Origin: Marinococcus luteus
GTDB lineage: Bacteria > Bacillota > Bacilli > Bacillales > Marinococcaceae
Direction: 5' to 3'
Length of the DNA stretch: 64,000 nt
Assembly (NCBI RefSeq): GCF_900106595.1
Contig: NZ_FNNC01000001.1
Location: 310,001-374,000 of the forward strand
A program made the translations under genes and the position numbers. This document shows positions 24,020 to 32,463 of the stretch, piece after piece. How positions within the stretch are numbered: the first letter of the stretch is position 1; every line of letters starts with the position of its first letter. The notes beneath the pieces are model-generated. The model ran no database searches. It was given only the letters and a program-made list of their open reading frames with translations, and was not told the origin of the DNA.

Positions 24020-25028
24020 CCCATGGGTTGTTTTAATCGCAACCATTGCTCTTATTGTGCTCAGTGCGTTTTTCGTGATTATTGAGTTTGCTCTCCTGGG
24101 CGCAAGACGTCACCGGCTGGAAGAAGCGGCGGTTACGAGCCGCGGGGCTCGTGCGGCCTTACGGTCAGTGAATGAACTGACCGTTATGCTTGCCGGGGCG
24201 CAGCTCGGTATCACTGCCTGCACATTCGCGCTTGGGGCGGTGACCAAACCGGCGGTCGATGACTGGCTTTCCCCATTATTTTCAGAGGCGGGCCTGCCTT
24301 ACTGGCTGGCCGATGGCTCCTCGTTTTTCTTATCTCTGCTGCTGGTAACATTCCTTCATCTCGTGATCGGGGAGATGGCACCGAAATCATGGGCCATCGC
24401 GCACCCGGAGGCGTCGGCGATTATGATTGGACTGCCTGCCCGCGGCTTTATCTGGATTTTCCGGCCGCTGCTGTTGTGGGTCAACGCTATTGCCAACCGT
24501 CTGGTGAAGGCGTCAGGCGTGGAGCCGGTTGAGGCAGCCGCAATTGGCGGACAGGATGCTGCGACGATTCGCCACCTGGTGGAATATTCAGCGAATGTTG
24601 GGGCGCTTGACACCTCTATCCGCCGGCCGATTTCCGGAGCTTTGGATCTGGAAACCTTGCGCATTGCTGACTTGATCACTCCCGGGGTGTCCCCGACGGC
24701 GGTATCGTGGGAGGCTACTGCCTTTGACGTGCAGCAGGCAACTGAACGCTCCGGACACAAACGGATTCTCATCCGAAACGACAAGGAAGCCATCACGGGC
24801 GTTGTTCATGTACGTGATACGCTGCTCGAGCCGGCCTACCGGCCGGTGAAAGACCTGGCGCGTCCGGCGTTTGTTCTGCCATCTGATACGCTCCTTCATG
24901 AAGCGCTTCTCACCATGAGAAGGGCCGGGGAGCAAATGGCAGTGGTGGTCGATGGCTCCGACTTTCTCGGTGTCATGACCATTAACGACGCCCTGGATAA
25001 TGTTCTCCCACGCCTGGAGGAACAATAA
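24012..25028 (+). CDS. Second CNNM/CBS membrane protein, partner of the preceding gene
   Basis: 338 residues from ATG 24012 (MTNPWVVLIATIALIVLSAF), overlapping the previous gene by eight bases with GGAGGAGGGAGAAG ahead. CNNM domain (FFVIIEFALLGARRHRLEEA, LAGAQLGITACTFALGAV, LHLVIGEMAPKSWAIAHPE) followed by two CBS domains ending in VMTINDALDNVLPRL. The C-terminal CorC/HlyC domain of the partner is missing. Paired long and short CNNM proteins could form heterodimers; this is inference. GC-rich like its partner. A longer frame from 23955 has no ribosome site. Confidence 0.88.
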   Translation: MTNPWVVLIATIALIVLSAFFVIIEFALLGARRHRLEEAAVTSRGARAALRSVNELTVMLAGAQLGITACTFALGAVTKPAVDDWLSPLFSEAGLPYWLADGSSFFLSLLLVTFLHLVIGEMAPKSWAIAHPEASAIMIGLPARGFIWIFRPLLLWVNAIANRLVKASGVEPVEAAAIGGQDAATIRHLVEYSANVGALDTSIRRPISGALDLETLRIADLITPGVSPTAVSWEATAFDVQQATERSGHKRILIRNDKEAITGVVHVRDTLLEPAYRPVKDLARPAFVLPSDTLLHEALLTMRRAGEQMAVVVDGSDFLGVMTINDALDNVLPRLEEQ

Positions 25029-25107
25029 CAACGTATCGGTGCGTGCGTAAACGAATATTTAAACCTAAGACAACCGTGTTTTTTAGGGTGGCTTTCTTAT
25101 CAAAAAC

Positions 25108-25142
25108 GGGCAGCGCTCCTTGAAAAAAGGAGCTGCTTGTTT
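25108..25142 (+). terminator. Terminator after the CNNM pair
   Basis: GGCAGCGCTCCTT pairs with AAGGAGCTGCTT with one bulge, followed by GTTTGTTG. Confidence 0.7.
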
Positions 25143-25192
25143 GTTGTCTCTAATATGTCGGCCTGAAGGGTGGATTTCTTCCTTATTTTCAG

Positions 25193-25223
25193 TTATAAAA
25201 TTAAATTTAATATAGATTAACAA
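25193..25223. promoter_or_regulatory. Degenerate BirA-box-like sequence
   Basis: TTATAAAA, 15 bp, ATTAACAA: the same 8-15-8 layout as the BirA operator of bioY at 30047-30077, with 26 of 31 positions identical. Both half sites deviate from the consensus and the site lies 20 bp upstream of the -35 box, so function is doubtful. Confidence 0.3.
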
Positions 25224-25243
25224 TGAAATTTTTTCATATCCGG

Positions 25244-25272
25244 TTGACATAAAAAAGCGGCCTGCGTATATT
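25244..25272 (+). promoter_or_regulatory. Sigma-A type promoter of the homocysteine methyltransferase gene
   Basis: TTGACA (25244-25249), 17-bp spacer, TATATT (25267-25272). Confidence 0.75.
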
Positions 25273-25397
25273 AGATGCAACTCTTTGGAATATACGGACG
25301 TGGTTTTCGTATTAATGACTGAAAATACAAAAAAAGCAGTTGCCAGAGGGAGAGTAGTTGGGAAATTTTAATAGGTAGAGAAAAGGATGGAGATTGA

Positions 25398-26447
25398 ATG
25401 AAGCGAAGTTTACAGGAGCGTTTAGAGGCAGGACCGGTTATCGCCGGAGAAGGATACTTATTTGAACTGGAGCGTCGGGGATATTTACAGGCAGGCACGT
25501 TTGTGCCGGAGGTGGCACTGGAAAACCCTGAGGCCTTAAAACAGACGTACCGGGATTTTATGCGTGCCGGTTCGGATGTAATATTGGCGTTCACCTATAA
25601 CGCCCACCGGGAAAAAATGCGGATTATCGGAAAAGAGGATCTGCTCGAGCCGTTAAACCGCCAGGCTATCCGGATAGCGAAGGAAGTGGCTAAGGAGCAT
25701 CCGGAGGAAGAGGCGCTGGTTGCAGGCAATATTTCCAATACAAATATTTTCAATCCGGACGATGAGGATTCCAAAACCGCTGTCCGCCAGATGTTTGCCG
25801 AAATGATTGGCTGGTGCAGCGAGGAAGGCGTCGACTATATTAAAGGTGAAACCTTTTATTATCATGAAGAAGCGCTGATCGCCCTCGAGGAAATTCAAAA
25901 GCAGGGACTGCCAGCCGTTGTCACCTTAGGGTTAATGGGTGAAAACATCCTGCGGGATGGATATACGGTCGAGGACTCCTGCCGCATTTTATCCGACAGC
26001 GGGGCGTTAGTGGTCGGCATGAACTGCTTCCGCGGCCCGAATACGATGCAGCCGTACATGGAGAAGATCCGGGAATCGGTCGATGGATATGTGGCGGCTC
26101 TTCCTGTTCCTTACCGGACGACAGAGAGCCATCCTACCTTTTTTAATCTGCCTGATTCCGGATGCAGCTGCCACACTCCCCTGGAAACAACGTTTCCTAC
26201 TGCGCTCGAGCCGCTTTATCACAACCGGTATGAACTGGCGGAATGGGCGAAGGAAGCGACAGACGGCGGCGTGAATTATATCGGTCTGTGCTGCGGAGCT
26301 TCCCCGGCCATGCTGCGGTCCGTAGCTGAGGCTGCCGGCCTGCAGACGTTAAGTTCAGAGTACTCCCCGAACATGGAAAAGCACTTCCTGTTCGGGCAGG
26401 ATGAAACCCTGCAGGACCACAATACGAGCTACCGGACAAAAGCTTAA
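25398..26447 (+). CDS. Homocysteine S-methyltransferase family protein
   Basis: Zinc enzyme family (PF02574) that transfers methyl groups from betaine, S-methylmethionine or similar donors to homocysteine or another thiol. 349 residues, TIM barrel. It starts SLQERLEAGPVIAGEGYLFE; the zinc cysteines are in MNCFRGPNTM (near 209) and GLCCGASP (near 297). In the usual start motif D-G-A/G-M-G-T the sequence is G-E-G-Y-L, and the barrel resembles betaine-homocysteine methyltransferase-like proteins. In a salt-adapted organism a betaine donor would make sense, but that is inference. Two copies of the 3' end of this gene lie at 30250-30350 and 33908-34040. Confidence 0.88.
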   Translation: MKRSLQERLEAGPVIAGEGYLFELERRGYLQAGTFVPEVALENPEALKQTYRDFMRAGSDVILAFTYNAHREKMRIIGKEDLLEPLNRQAIRIAKEVAKEHPEEEALVAGNISNTNIFNPDDEDSKTAVRQMFAEMIGWCSEEGVDYIKGETFYYHEEALIALEEIQKQGLPAVVTLGLMGENILRDGYTVEDSCRILSDSGALVVGMNCFRGPNTMQPYMEKIRESVDGYVAALPVPYRTTESHPTFFNLPDSGCSCHTPLETTFPTALEPLYHNRYELAEWAKEATDGGVNYIGLCCGASPAMLRSVAEAAGLQTLSSEYSPNMEKHFLFGQDETLQDHNTSYRTKA

Positions 26448-26475
26448 TAAATAACGCCTTAAGATATTAAGAAAA

Positions 26476-26511
26476 AGTTCTCCCGCATTTACAGCGGGAG
26501 AGCTTTTTTTA
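26476..26511 (+). terminator. Terminator of the homocysteine methyltransferase gene
   Basis: AGTTCTCCCGC pairs with GCGGGAGAGCT (one wobble) followed by seven T. The same hairpin is copied with the gene remnants at 30250-30350 and 33908-34040. Confidence 0.9.
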
Positions 26512-26546
26512 TTTAATAGGCATTTAGATAAAGGGTGAAGCTCCTT

Positions 26547-27326
26547 TTAGTTCATCGAATTTGCGATCTTTAAGGACGTCACCGGTGGGAGACTGGTCCG
26601 GACCGCATAGATCATATTCCCTTCCTGCCAGCGAATATCCATCGTAGCATCGTCACTGGCCGGAGCGTAATAAACATCAACAACGCCCTGGTTGGCGGAG
26701 GCAGGGAGGGGGTGATGCTGGAGGTGTTCTTCCATCCGACGGACAACATCTGAATAATCAAAATTCTCCGAAGACTGGGAAGTCAGGCTTAACACCCACT
26801 GGTCCTGTTTCATGCTGGAATGGTACTCTCCGGCTGCGCGTTGTTCATACCCGGCGACCCCGTGTCCGATTGGCTGGACGTTTTGTCCGGAGGGATCGAC
26901 GATTTTTCCCTCCTGAAAATTTTCAATCTCCCGGTTGGCTTCCTCTCGGTCCATATACCGGGCAGCTGTAACATGTACTAAAGGGCTTCCGGTACTGGTT
27001 TGATACTGAATGCTGTAGGTATTTGCATTGTTGGAAGCAATAGATCCCTGAACCTGGCTGGTTCGCTGGCCGGGAAAGCGTGCAGGCAGTTTGATCAGTT
27101 TATCGTCCATCAGAAGCTCCTGTCGTAATTTTTCAGCGTCCCGCCCCGAGGGTGTAGGGGAGGTCTTATTTTCCTCTTGAGGCTTTGGCTGGTAGAAGAA
27201 AGATTCTTCAACGGAAGCTTCCTGAGCATTAGAGGGCTGGGGAGATTCTTTTTCGCTTGTACAGCCAAAAGCAATAGCGATAAGCAAGGTTCCTGACAGA
27301 AAACAAAACAGGCGAGGTTTTTTCAA
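26547..27326 (-). CDS. Lipoprotein of unknown function
   Basis: 259 residues. A signal peptide ends in the lipobox IAFGC (cysteine at residue 22), followed by a serine/proline/glutamate linker up to about residue 65. The rest is an outward-facing alpha/beta domain (LIKLPARFPGQRTSQVQGSI; VHVTAARYMDREEANREIEN; MDIRWQEGNMIYAVRTSLPP). The end with its two strands and VTSLKIANSMN looks like a DUF4367-type domain, where a helix follows 'A.S', as in sporulation or anti-sigma related proteins; this similarity is weak. An AAGAAGGGACCC ribosome site lies before the ATG. It is transcribed alone. Confidence 0.75.
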   Translation of the reverse strand: MKKPRLFCFLSGTLLIAIAFGCTSEKESPQPSNAQEASVEESFFYQPKPQEENKTSPTPSGRDAEKLRQELLMDDKLIKLPARFPGQRTSQVQGSIASNNANTYSIQYQTSTGSPLVHVTAARYMDREEANREIENFQEGKIVDPSGQNVQPIGHGVAGYEQRAAGEYHSSMKQDQWVLSLTSQSSENFDYSDVVRRMEEHLQHHPLPASANQGVVDVYYAPASDDATMDIRWQEGNMIYAVRTSLPPVTSLKIANSMN

Positions 27327-27687
27327 ACGGGTCCCTTCTTTCTATAGGGGAATGGCACAGGCCTAAATTGAAATTTTTTCCATAAACAAAGAAAAAGCCG
27401 GAAAAAGACTCGTGCTCTTTTTCCGGCTTATGGAGTGGCTGTAGTATCCATCCATTTCCACCTCGTATATTTTGGTAATTTCCCCGTTAAGAAAGCGATA
27501 AAACCGAAATACTGGCTGCTCTCTCACGGCAGCTTTTCAGTTAGTATTTAAGCTAGGACAACTGCGTGTCATATTAAAAAATTGCGTCATTTCTGATTTT
27601 ATTATTCCAGCTTTTTATATTTATGATTTAAAAGGATTCCAGGAAGTCAAAAGAGAAAAGAATAAATAAAGAAGCGGAGGAAAGAAC
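27327..27687. other. Intergenic region between divergent genes
   Basis: Holds the minus-strand hairpin at 27395-27429. The remainder is AT-rich; promoters for both flanking genes are expected, none is clear. Confidence 0.5.
27395..27429 (-). terminator. Minus-strand terminator upstream of the lipoprotein gene
   Basis: AAGCCGGAAAAAG is the exact complement of CTTTTTCCGGCTT; on the minus strand TTTTCTTTG follows. No gene ends here, so it may be an attenuator in the lipoprotein leader or end a small RNA. The core matches the hairpin at 6962-7002. Confidence 0.7.
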
Positions 27688-28236
27688 GTGGCAAAGGTAT
27701 GTTTGGGGATGATTTTATCGCTGGATGGGTATGTCAACGACCGTCACGGGGGAATGGAAAAACTTTATGACAGCTTTGAGCCGAATGAAGCGATTGAAGC
27801 GGCGATGGCCAATACGGGAGCCGTGGTAATGGGGCGGAACAGCTTTGACGAAAGCGAAGACCCGGATGCCTACGCGGATGATTATGAATTTCAGGCACCC
27901 TTATTTGTGCTGACGCATCGTCCTCCTGCGAAACATCCAAAGGAAAATGACAACCTTACAATCACCTTTGTGACGGATGGCATTGAAAGTGCGATCCGCC
28001 AGGCTAAAGAGGCAGCCGGGGAAAAAGATGTTGTGGTGCTCGGGGCGGATGCCGGCCAGCAGTTGTTAAAGGCGAAGCTCGCGGATGAACTGCAGGTCGC
28101 ATTTGCGCCTATCATACTCGGTCAGGGTCTGCGGTTATTCGGGCATCTGGAGGATCATGAGATTCACCTGGAGAAGCTTCGGACCATTGAGACCGCCCAG
28201 CAGGTGGAAATCTGGTATAAGGTTATTAAGGAATAA
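27688..28236 (+). CDS. RibD C-terminal/dihydrofolate-reductase-fold protein
   Basis: 182 residues of the DHFR-like RibD_C family (PF01872). Start AKVCLGMILSLDGYVNDRHG is the substrate strand-loop, then AVVMGRNSFDESEDPDAY, PLFVLTHRPP, VVVLGADAGQQLL (cofactor glycine region) and VAFAPIILGQGLRLFGHLED. Stand-alone members bind NADPH and reduce unknown pterin- or flavin-like compounds; they are not riboflavin enzymes by default. AGCGGAGGAAAGAAC precedes a GTG at 27688. A strong terminator follows; monocistronic. Confidence 0.88.
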   Translation: MAKVCLGMILSLDGYVNDRHGGMEKLYDSFEPNEAIEAAMANTGAVVMGRNSFDESEDPDAYADDYEFQAPLFVLTHRPPAKHPKENDNLTITFVTDGIESAIRQAKEAAGEKDVVVLGADAGQQLLKAKLADELQVAFAPIILGQGLRLFGHLEDHEIHLEKLRTIETAQQVEIWYKVIKE

Positions 28237-28275
28237 TGAAAAAAACGTAATATTCGAGTATTATTTAAACAGCTG

Positions 28276-28323
28276 ACTGGCTGGTGGGAATGAATTCGGT
28301 ACCCCCGCACCAGCCAGTTTTTG
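28276..28323 (+). terminator. Rho-independent terminator
   Basis: ACTGGCTGGTG pairs exactly with CACCAGCCAGT, followed by TTTTTGTTTT. Confidence 0.85.
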
Positions 28324-28392
28324 TTTTACACGTTTGTTGGTGCATTAATGGTTATATCATACAATTTCCGGCTTTTCTTCTTCATTATATGA

Positions 28393-29403
28393 TCACCCGG
28401 AAAACATTTCAGCACTCTGGGTGAACGCGTTTTCTTCTATTTCAAACCCGGCGTCCTCGATCATTTGAAGATCTTTTTTCCATGCCTGGCCCGGTGTTGT
28501 TAAATAATCGCCAAGGAAAATAGAATTCACCGCGTATAAAGCAAGCGGCTGCATGCTTTTTAAGTTCTCTTCGCGTCCGCCGGCTGCCCGGATTTCTTTC
28601 GAGGGGAGAATCATTCGTGCAAGGGCTAAAATACGGAGGCATTCCTCGGGCCGGAGTCCCGGCTGATGTTCAAAAGCTGTACCCTCAATCGCATGAAGGA
28701 AATTAACCGGAATGGAATCAGCACCAATCTCTTTTAAGGCATACAATACATCGATAATGTCCTCATCGCTTTCCCCCATTCCGGCGATCAATCCTGAACA
28801 GGGGGACATGCCTGCCTGAATAGCTCCGTTCACCGTTTCTGTCCGGTCTCCGTATGTATGGGTGGTTACAATGTTATCGTGAAAACGCTCCGAGGAATTG
28901 ACGTTATGGTTATAGCGGTCCACGCCTGCTGCTTTCAGCCGCTCGCCCTGTCCTTCCTTTAAAATTCCAAGGCAGGCGCATACCTTTAACTGGCTCGTTG
29001 CTTTAATTTCTCCGACTGCCTCTTCCACAGTCCGAAGCTCTTTTTCCGAAGGGCCCCGTCCGCTTGCCACAATACAGTACGTTCCGGCTCCGCGCTTCTC
29101 TGCCTCCCGGGCCCCCTGCACAATATCTTTGGAAGGCATCATACGGTATTTGGAAATCACAGCTTTGGAATCAACAGACTGGGCGCAGTATCCACAGTTT
29201 TCCGAGCACAGCCCGGACTTTGTATTGACAATCATATTTAATTTTACCTGGTTCTGATAGTAGTGAGAGCGGAGAAGGTAGGCTGCTTCCAGCTGTTCGA
29301 GCAGCAGTTCCCGCGGCTCCTTCAGAAACGCAGCTGCTTCCTCCCACGTTAAATGTTTTCCTTGTTGTATTTCTTTTGCCCTCTCGATCCAGAATGTTCC
29401 CAT
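28393..29403 (-). CDS. bioB: Biotin synthase
   Basis: Radical-SAM enzyme inserting sulfur into dethiobiotin, the last step of biotin synthesis. 336 residues. The radical-SAM cluster motif is CSENCGYC (residues 66-73), followed by AQS. The second [2Fe-2S] cluster residues are visible as the cysteine in VCACLG, the cysteine of MSPCSGLI and the arginine in IRAAGGRE. YNHNVNSSERF and PVNFLHAIEGT are family signatures. It starts three bases after bioY ends, so the two share the BirA-controlled promoter. No other bio genes (bioA, D, F, W or I) are in the window, so the cell may import or make dethiobiotin from elsewhere. Confidence 0.97.
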   Translation of the reverse strand: MGTFWIERAKEIQQGKHLTWEEAAAFLKEPRELLLEQLEAAYLLRSHYYQNQVKLNMIVNTKSGLCSENCGYCAQSVDSKAVISKYRMMPSKDIVQGAREAEKRGAGTYCIVASGRGPSEKELRTVEEAVGEIKATSQLKVCACLGILKEGQGERLKAAGVDRYNHNVNSSERFHDNIVTTHTYGDRTETVNGAIQAGMSPCSGLIAGMGESDEDIIDVLYALKEIGADSIPVNFLHAIEGTAFEHQPGLRPEECLRILALARMILPSKEIRAAGGREENLKSMQPLALYAVNSIFLGDYLTTPGQAWKKDLQMIEDAGFEIEENAFTQSAEMFSG

Positions 29404-29406
29404 ATG

Positions 29407-30003
29407 CTATGCAGCTCCTTTTGATGAATTTATTCCTCGTTCTGTTTTTCGCAAAATACGCAGAAGGCGGCGCGCCAACCAGGCAGATCCTACAGCTAAA
29501 ATAATATCCTTCGGCATCGGCGCGAGCATCCACAGCCAGGCCGTCGTGTACGAAAATCCGCCCGGCGCGGCAAACCACCATTCATACGCCATATACATCC
29601 AGTTCGTCCCGATCACATAGTTGAGCGCTGTTCCTATAAGTGCCGCTGTGCCAAAGGCTGCGGCCGAACGTCTTTGTTCGGAAAGAACACCTACAACGTA
29701 AGCAACAAGGATGTAGGAAAGTAAAAAGCCAAATGTCGGTGAAATGACAGCATCAAGCCCTCCCGACCAACGGGCAAACACCGGCATCCCGGCGAGCCCG
29801 ATCAGCAGGTACAAAACCATGGCAAGCGGCGCATATTTTTTGCCAAGCAGCAGGCCGGCTAAAAGGCAAACCGCCGTTTGAAGCGTAATTGGTACGCCGC
29901 CAATCACAAAAATAGGAGCGATGGATGTGATATTCGCTCCAATCATCATCAAAGCCGCGAATAACGAGGCTAAAACGAAGCCGTGCAGTCGTGACTGAAT
30001 CAT
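29407..30003 (-). CDS. bioY: Biotin transporter BioY (ECF S component)
   Basis: Membrane substrate-binding unit for biotin uptake, acting alone or with the shared ECF energising module. 198 residues, six hydrophobic segments. Family motifs: FVIGGVPITLQTAVCLLAGL, YLLIGLAGMPVFA, SPTFGFLLSYILVAYVVG and the C-terminal PKDIILAVGSAWLARRL. First gene of the bioY-bioB operon; a BirA operator overlaps the promoter 45-75 bases upstream. An AAAGGAGGGAG ribosome site is directly before the ATG. Confidence 0.95.
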   Translation of the reverse strand: MIQSRLHGFVLASLFAALMMIGANITSIAPIFVIGGVPITLQTAVCLLAGLLLGKKYAPLAMVLYLLIGLAGMPVFARWSGGLDAVISPTFGFLLSYILVAYVVGVLSEQRRSAAAFGTAALIGTALNYVIGTNWMYMAYEWWFAAPGGFSYTTAWLWMLAPMPKDIILAVGSAWLARRLLRILRKTERGINSSKGAA

Positions 30004-30024
30004 GGACTCCCTCCTTTGCCCATT

Positions 30025-30078
30025 AGTATATATAAACTGGATTTAATTGTAAACTTAAAATTAAAATAGGTTAACAAT
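30025..30078 (-). promoter_or_regulatory. bioY promoter with BirA operator
   Basis: On the minus strand TTTACA (30048-30053) and TATACT (30025-30030) are 17 bp apart. TTGTAAAC (30047-30054), 15 bp, GTTAACAA (30070-30077) is the biotin-repressor box of Bacillota. The -35 box lies inside one half site, so biotinyl-AMP-loaded BirA would block transcription. Confidence 0.9.
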
Positions 30079-30249
30079 TAAGGTGTGCTATTTGGTGGAG
30101 GATTAAAGAACCTGATCTTATCTTTTATTCCCAGGTGTGTGCAGAGGGGGTGGGAGGGAGCGGATTTTTAAATCTTTGAAACCCTTTGGTTAAATACAAT
30201 TACTTGTAACCAGGTGTGGCGTGCTGCTTCTCCAGTCGGCAGAGCGAGT

Positions 30250-30350
30250 CCCTGCAGGACCACCATACGACCTGCCGCACAAAAACTTAATAACGCTTTA
30301 AGATATTGAAATAAGCTCTCCTGCATTTACAGCGGGAGGGATTCTTTTTT
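30250..30350 (+). repeat. Remnant of the 3' end of the homocysteine methyltransferase gene plus terminator
   Basis: About 100 bp clearly matching 26407-26510: CCTGCAGGACCACCATACGA, then the AACTTAATAACGC junction and the CTCTCCTGCATTTACAGCGG hairpin. Frame is not kept and no upstream part remains. The rest of 30079-30534 shows no gene. Confidence 0.75.
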
Positions 30351-30534
30351 ATGATTGCCTGCCTTTTAAAAAATAATGTAAGCCAGCTTACATTTAAGAA
30401 TAGGCGAATACGGGAACAACACAGGAGAAAATCGTTTAAAGGAGGTTACTTCTGCTTGCCTTTTACTGAATAAAACCGTGAAGTAAATCGCCCTGACCGT
30501 TTAAACGTGTAAGAAAACTTAAGGAGGCAGAAAC

Positions 30535-31392
30535 ATGGAAACGAACAAAACAATGACCAAGGAAGAATTTAAACAACGTCAACAGTCGGTCATGCTGGAT
30601 GGCATTGTGGATGAACCAGTGAAAGTGAATTATACAGATACGGGCTCAGGTCCGACGCTCGTGCTGCTTCACGGCATACCCACCTGGTCGTATTTGTATC
30701 AGGCTGTCATTCCGGAGCTGGAGGAAGAATACCGGGTGATTGTCCCTGATCTTCTCGGCTACGGTTATTCAGACCAGCGTGACCGCTTTGACCGCTCGCT
30801 TCATGTCCAGGCGAAATTGGTTGTCAGGCTGATGGAAAAGCTGGAGCTCGGGCAGGTGCATCTGGCGGCCCATGACATCGGGGGAGGCGTCGGGTTGATC
30901 CTTGCCCTGAATGAGCCGGAACGGATCGACAAGCTCGTGCTTTCCAATACCGTCGCTTATGACTCGTGGCCGATCGAAGAAATGCTGATGATGGGCCATC
31001 CGTCGTGGAAAAACAAATCCCTTCAGGAGATGGAAGACTTTCTCTCGAAGGGATATAAAGACGTATTTGCCCAGCGGGAGCAGCTGACGGACACCTTCTT
31101 ACAGGGAATCACAGCCCCGTATTTGCATGAAGAAGGCAAAGTCAGCCTTGTCCGCAATGCTGCTGCCCTGAACACGAATGAAACAACCTCTATCACTCAT
31201 AAGCTTTCGGATATTCAACACCCCGTGCTTCTGTTATGGGGGACGCAGGACCCGTGGCAGCCGGTGGAAACGGGAGAGATGCTGGATAGGGACCTTCCAG
31301 ACAGCCGGCTGGTAAGGGTAAATCAATCGGCCCATTGGGTGCCTCAGGAAGCGCCGAAAGAGTTCGCCGCAGAAATTAAAAAGTTTATATAA
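30535..31392 (+). CDS. Alpha/beta hydrolase, haloalkane/haloacid dehalogenase-like
   Basis: 285 residues with full catalytic set. Oxyanion motif LLHGIPTWSYLY (near 44), nucleophile elbow AAHDIGGGVG with aspartate as nucleophile (near 107), acid aspartate in GTQDPW (near 239) and histidine in QSAHWVPQEAP (near 268). An aspartate nucleophile and the HGxPTxS motif are typical of haloalkane dehalogenases, haloacetate dehalogenases and epoxide hydrolases rather than esterases. The second halide-stabilising tryptophan next to the nucleophile (H-D-W in true haloalkane dehalogenases) is isoleucine here, so dehalogenation is uncertain. TTAAGGAGGCAG precedes the ATG. Monocistronic. Confidence 0.85.
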   Translation: METNKTMTKEEFKQRQQSVMLDGIVDEPVKVNYTDTGSGPTLVLLHGIPTWSYLYQAVIPELEEEYRVIVPDLLGYGYSDQRDRFDRSLHVQAKLVVRLMEKLELGQVHLAAHDIGGGVGLILALNEPERIDKLVLSNTVAYDSWPIEEMLMMGHPSWKNKSLQEMEDFLSKGYKDVFAQREQLTDTFLQGITAPYLHEEGKVSLVRNAAALNTNETTSITHKLSDIQHPVLLLWGTQDPWQPVETGEMLDRDLPDSRLVRVNQSAHWVPQEAPKEFAAEIKKFI

Positions 31393-31430
31393 CCGAGATG
31401 CTTTTTATACTCTTAAGGGAATAACCAACG

Positions 31431-31464
31431 AAGAGACCAGCCCGGTGTGCTGGTCTTCTTTTTA
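31431..31464 (+). terminator. Rho-independent terminator
   Basis: AAGAGACCAGC pairs with GCTGGTCTTCTT, followed by a T run. Confidence 0.85.
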
Positions 31465-31542
31465 TTGCGCTGACATTTCATGTATTACGCATTTTTATGG
31501 AGGGATAGTTTGAAGGCTTGGTGAAAAAGCTGCCTGCGTTAT

Positions 31543-32436
31543 TTATTGTTGCTCCTCATCGGGCAGACGGACGATTAAAACGTCACAAGCGGCCCGGTGC
31601 ACGACTCCTTCAGAGACGCTTCCGAGAAAAAATCGTTCCGTGGTATTCAGGCCCGAGGCGCCGAGGACAATAAGGTCAGCTTTATACTTTTCGCCCAGCT
31701 CCTCTGCAATAACGACCTTTGGAGCGCCGTAGTAAATCGCTGCTTCGACGTGTTCAAGGCCGGCATTAAGGGCTTTTTCCCGGTGTTCTTCGAGCAGTTG
31801 TCCAGAGTATCTTTCCATTTCGGTAATCAGCCCGGCATCATACTGCTCCATGGAAGTGAGTACGACCAAATCGATCACATGCGTGATCAGCACAGTGGCA
31901 TTTTCTTCAACTGCCAGTGCTATTCCTTTGTCAAACGCGTGCCAGGATTCTTCTGAGCCGTCGATAGCAATGATCATTTTCTTGTAATCACTGCCTGAAT
32001 CTTTATTCCGGACGACGAGAACATCACATTTGGCATGACGTACAATACCTGTCGACACACTTCCCATCATGAATCGTCCGACCGTGCCTGCTCCGGAGGC
32101 GCCGGTAATAATCAAATCGGTATCATGCTCTGGGGCAAGCTCTTTTGTGATGATAAACTTTGGCATGCCGTGTGCCATTCTTGTCTGGATCTCAACGCCG
32201 GCTCCCTCGGCTTCTGCTTTGTATATATTCAATAATGTCCTGCCCTGTTCGCCAGCGGTTTCCACGATGGTTGGTATATAATGAATCAGGCGGTTCAATG
32301 TTTTGTATTCTATGACATGAGCTACTGTCAGCTGGCTGTGGTGCTTTTTGGCGAGCGACAGACCCCGGCGGAAGGCCTGCATCGATTCGTCTGAGCTGTC
32401 CACGGCTGTGAGAATGTTTTGGAAATGGTTGGTCAT
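31543..32436 (-). CDS. Tandem-domain universal stress protein
   Basis: 297 residues with two complete Usp domains. Domain 1 begins FQNILTAVDSSDESMQAF and has GASGAGTVGRFMMGSVSTGI; domain 2 begins YKKMIIAIDGSEESWHAFDK (near 160) and has GASGLNTTERFFLGSVSEGV. Both keep the G-x2-G-x9-G-S ATP loop and the C-D-V-L-V-V or C-D-V-L-I-V end. An internal fusion of this kind gives a pseudo-dimer. The ATG at 32436 (MTNHFQN) is chosen with AGCGGGG seven bases ahead; an ATG at 32463 adds nine basic residues and cannot be excluded. No terminator seen downstream. Confidence 0.92.
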   Translation of the reverse strand: MTNHFQNILTAVDSSDESMQAFRRGLSLAKKHHSQLTVAHVIEYKTLNRLIHYIPTIVETAGEQGRTLLNIYKAEAEGAGVEIQTRMAHGMPKFIITKELAPEHDTDLIITGASGAGTVGRFMMGSVSTGIVRHAKCDVLVVRNKDSGSDYKKMIIAIDGSEESWHAFDKGIALAVEENATVLITHVIDLVVLTSMEQYDAGLITEMERYSGQLLEEHREKALNAGLEHVEAAIYYGAPKVVIAEELGEKYKADLIVLGASGLNTTERFFLGSVSEGVVHRAACDVLIVRLPDEEQQ

Positions 32437-32463
32437 GGTAATGCCCCGCTTTCTTTGCATCAA

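Larger units (their letters stand above)
25029..25397. other. Intergenic region before the homocysteine methyltransferase
   Basis: Contains a terminator (25108-25142), a BirA-box-like sequence (25193-25223) and a strong sigma-A promoter (25244-25272). The transcribed leader of about 120 bases shows no S-box or T-box pattern. Confidence 0.6.

Noticed and set aside
25280-25397. Leader of the homocysteine methyltransferase gene as a possible S-box or other riboswitch
   Set aside because: Only about 120 bases, and none of the conserved S-box helices or a leader terminator could be found.
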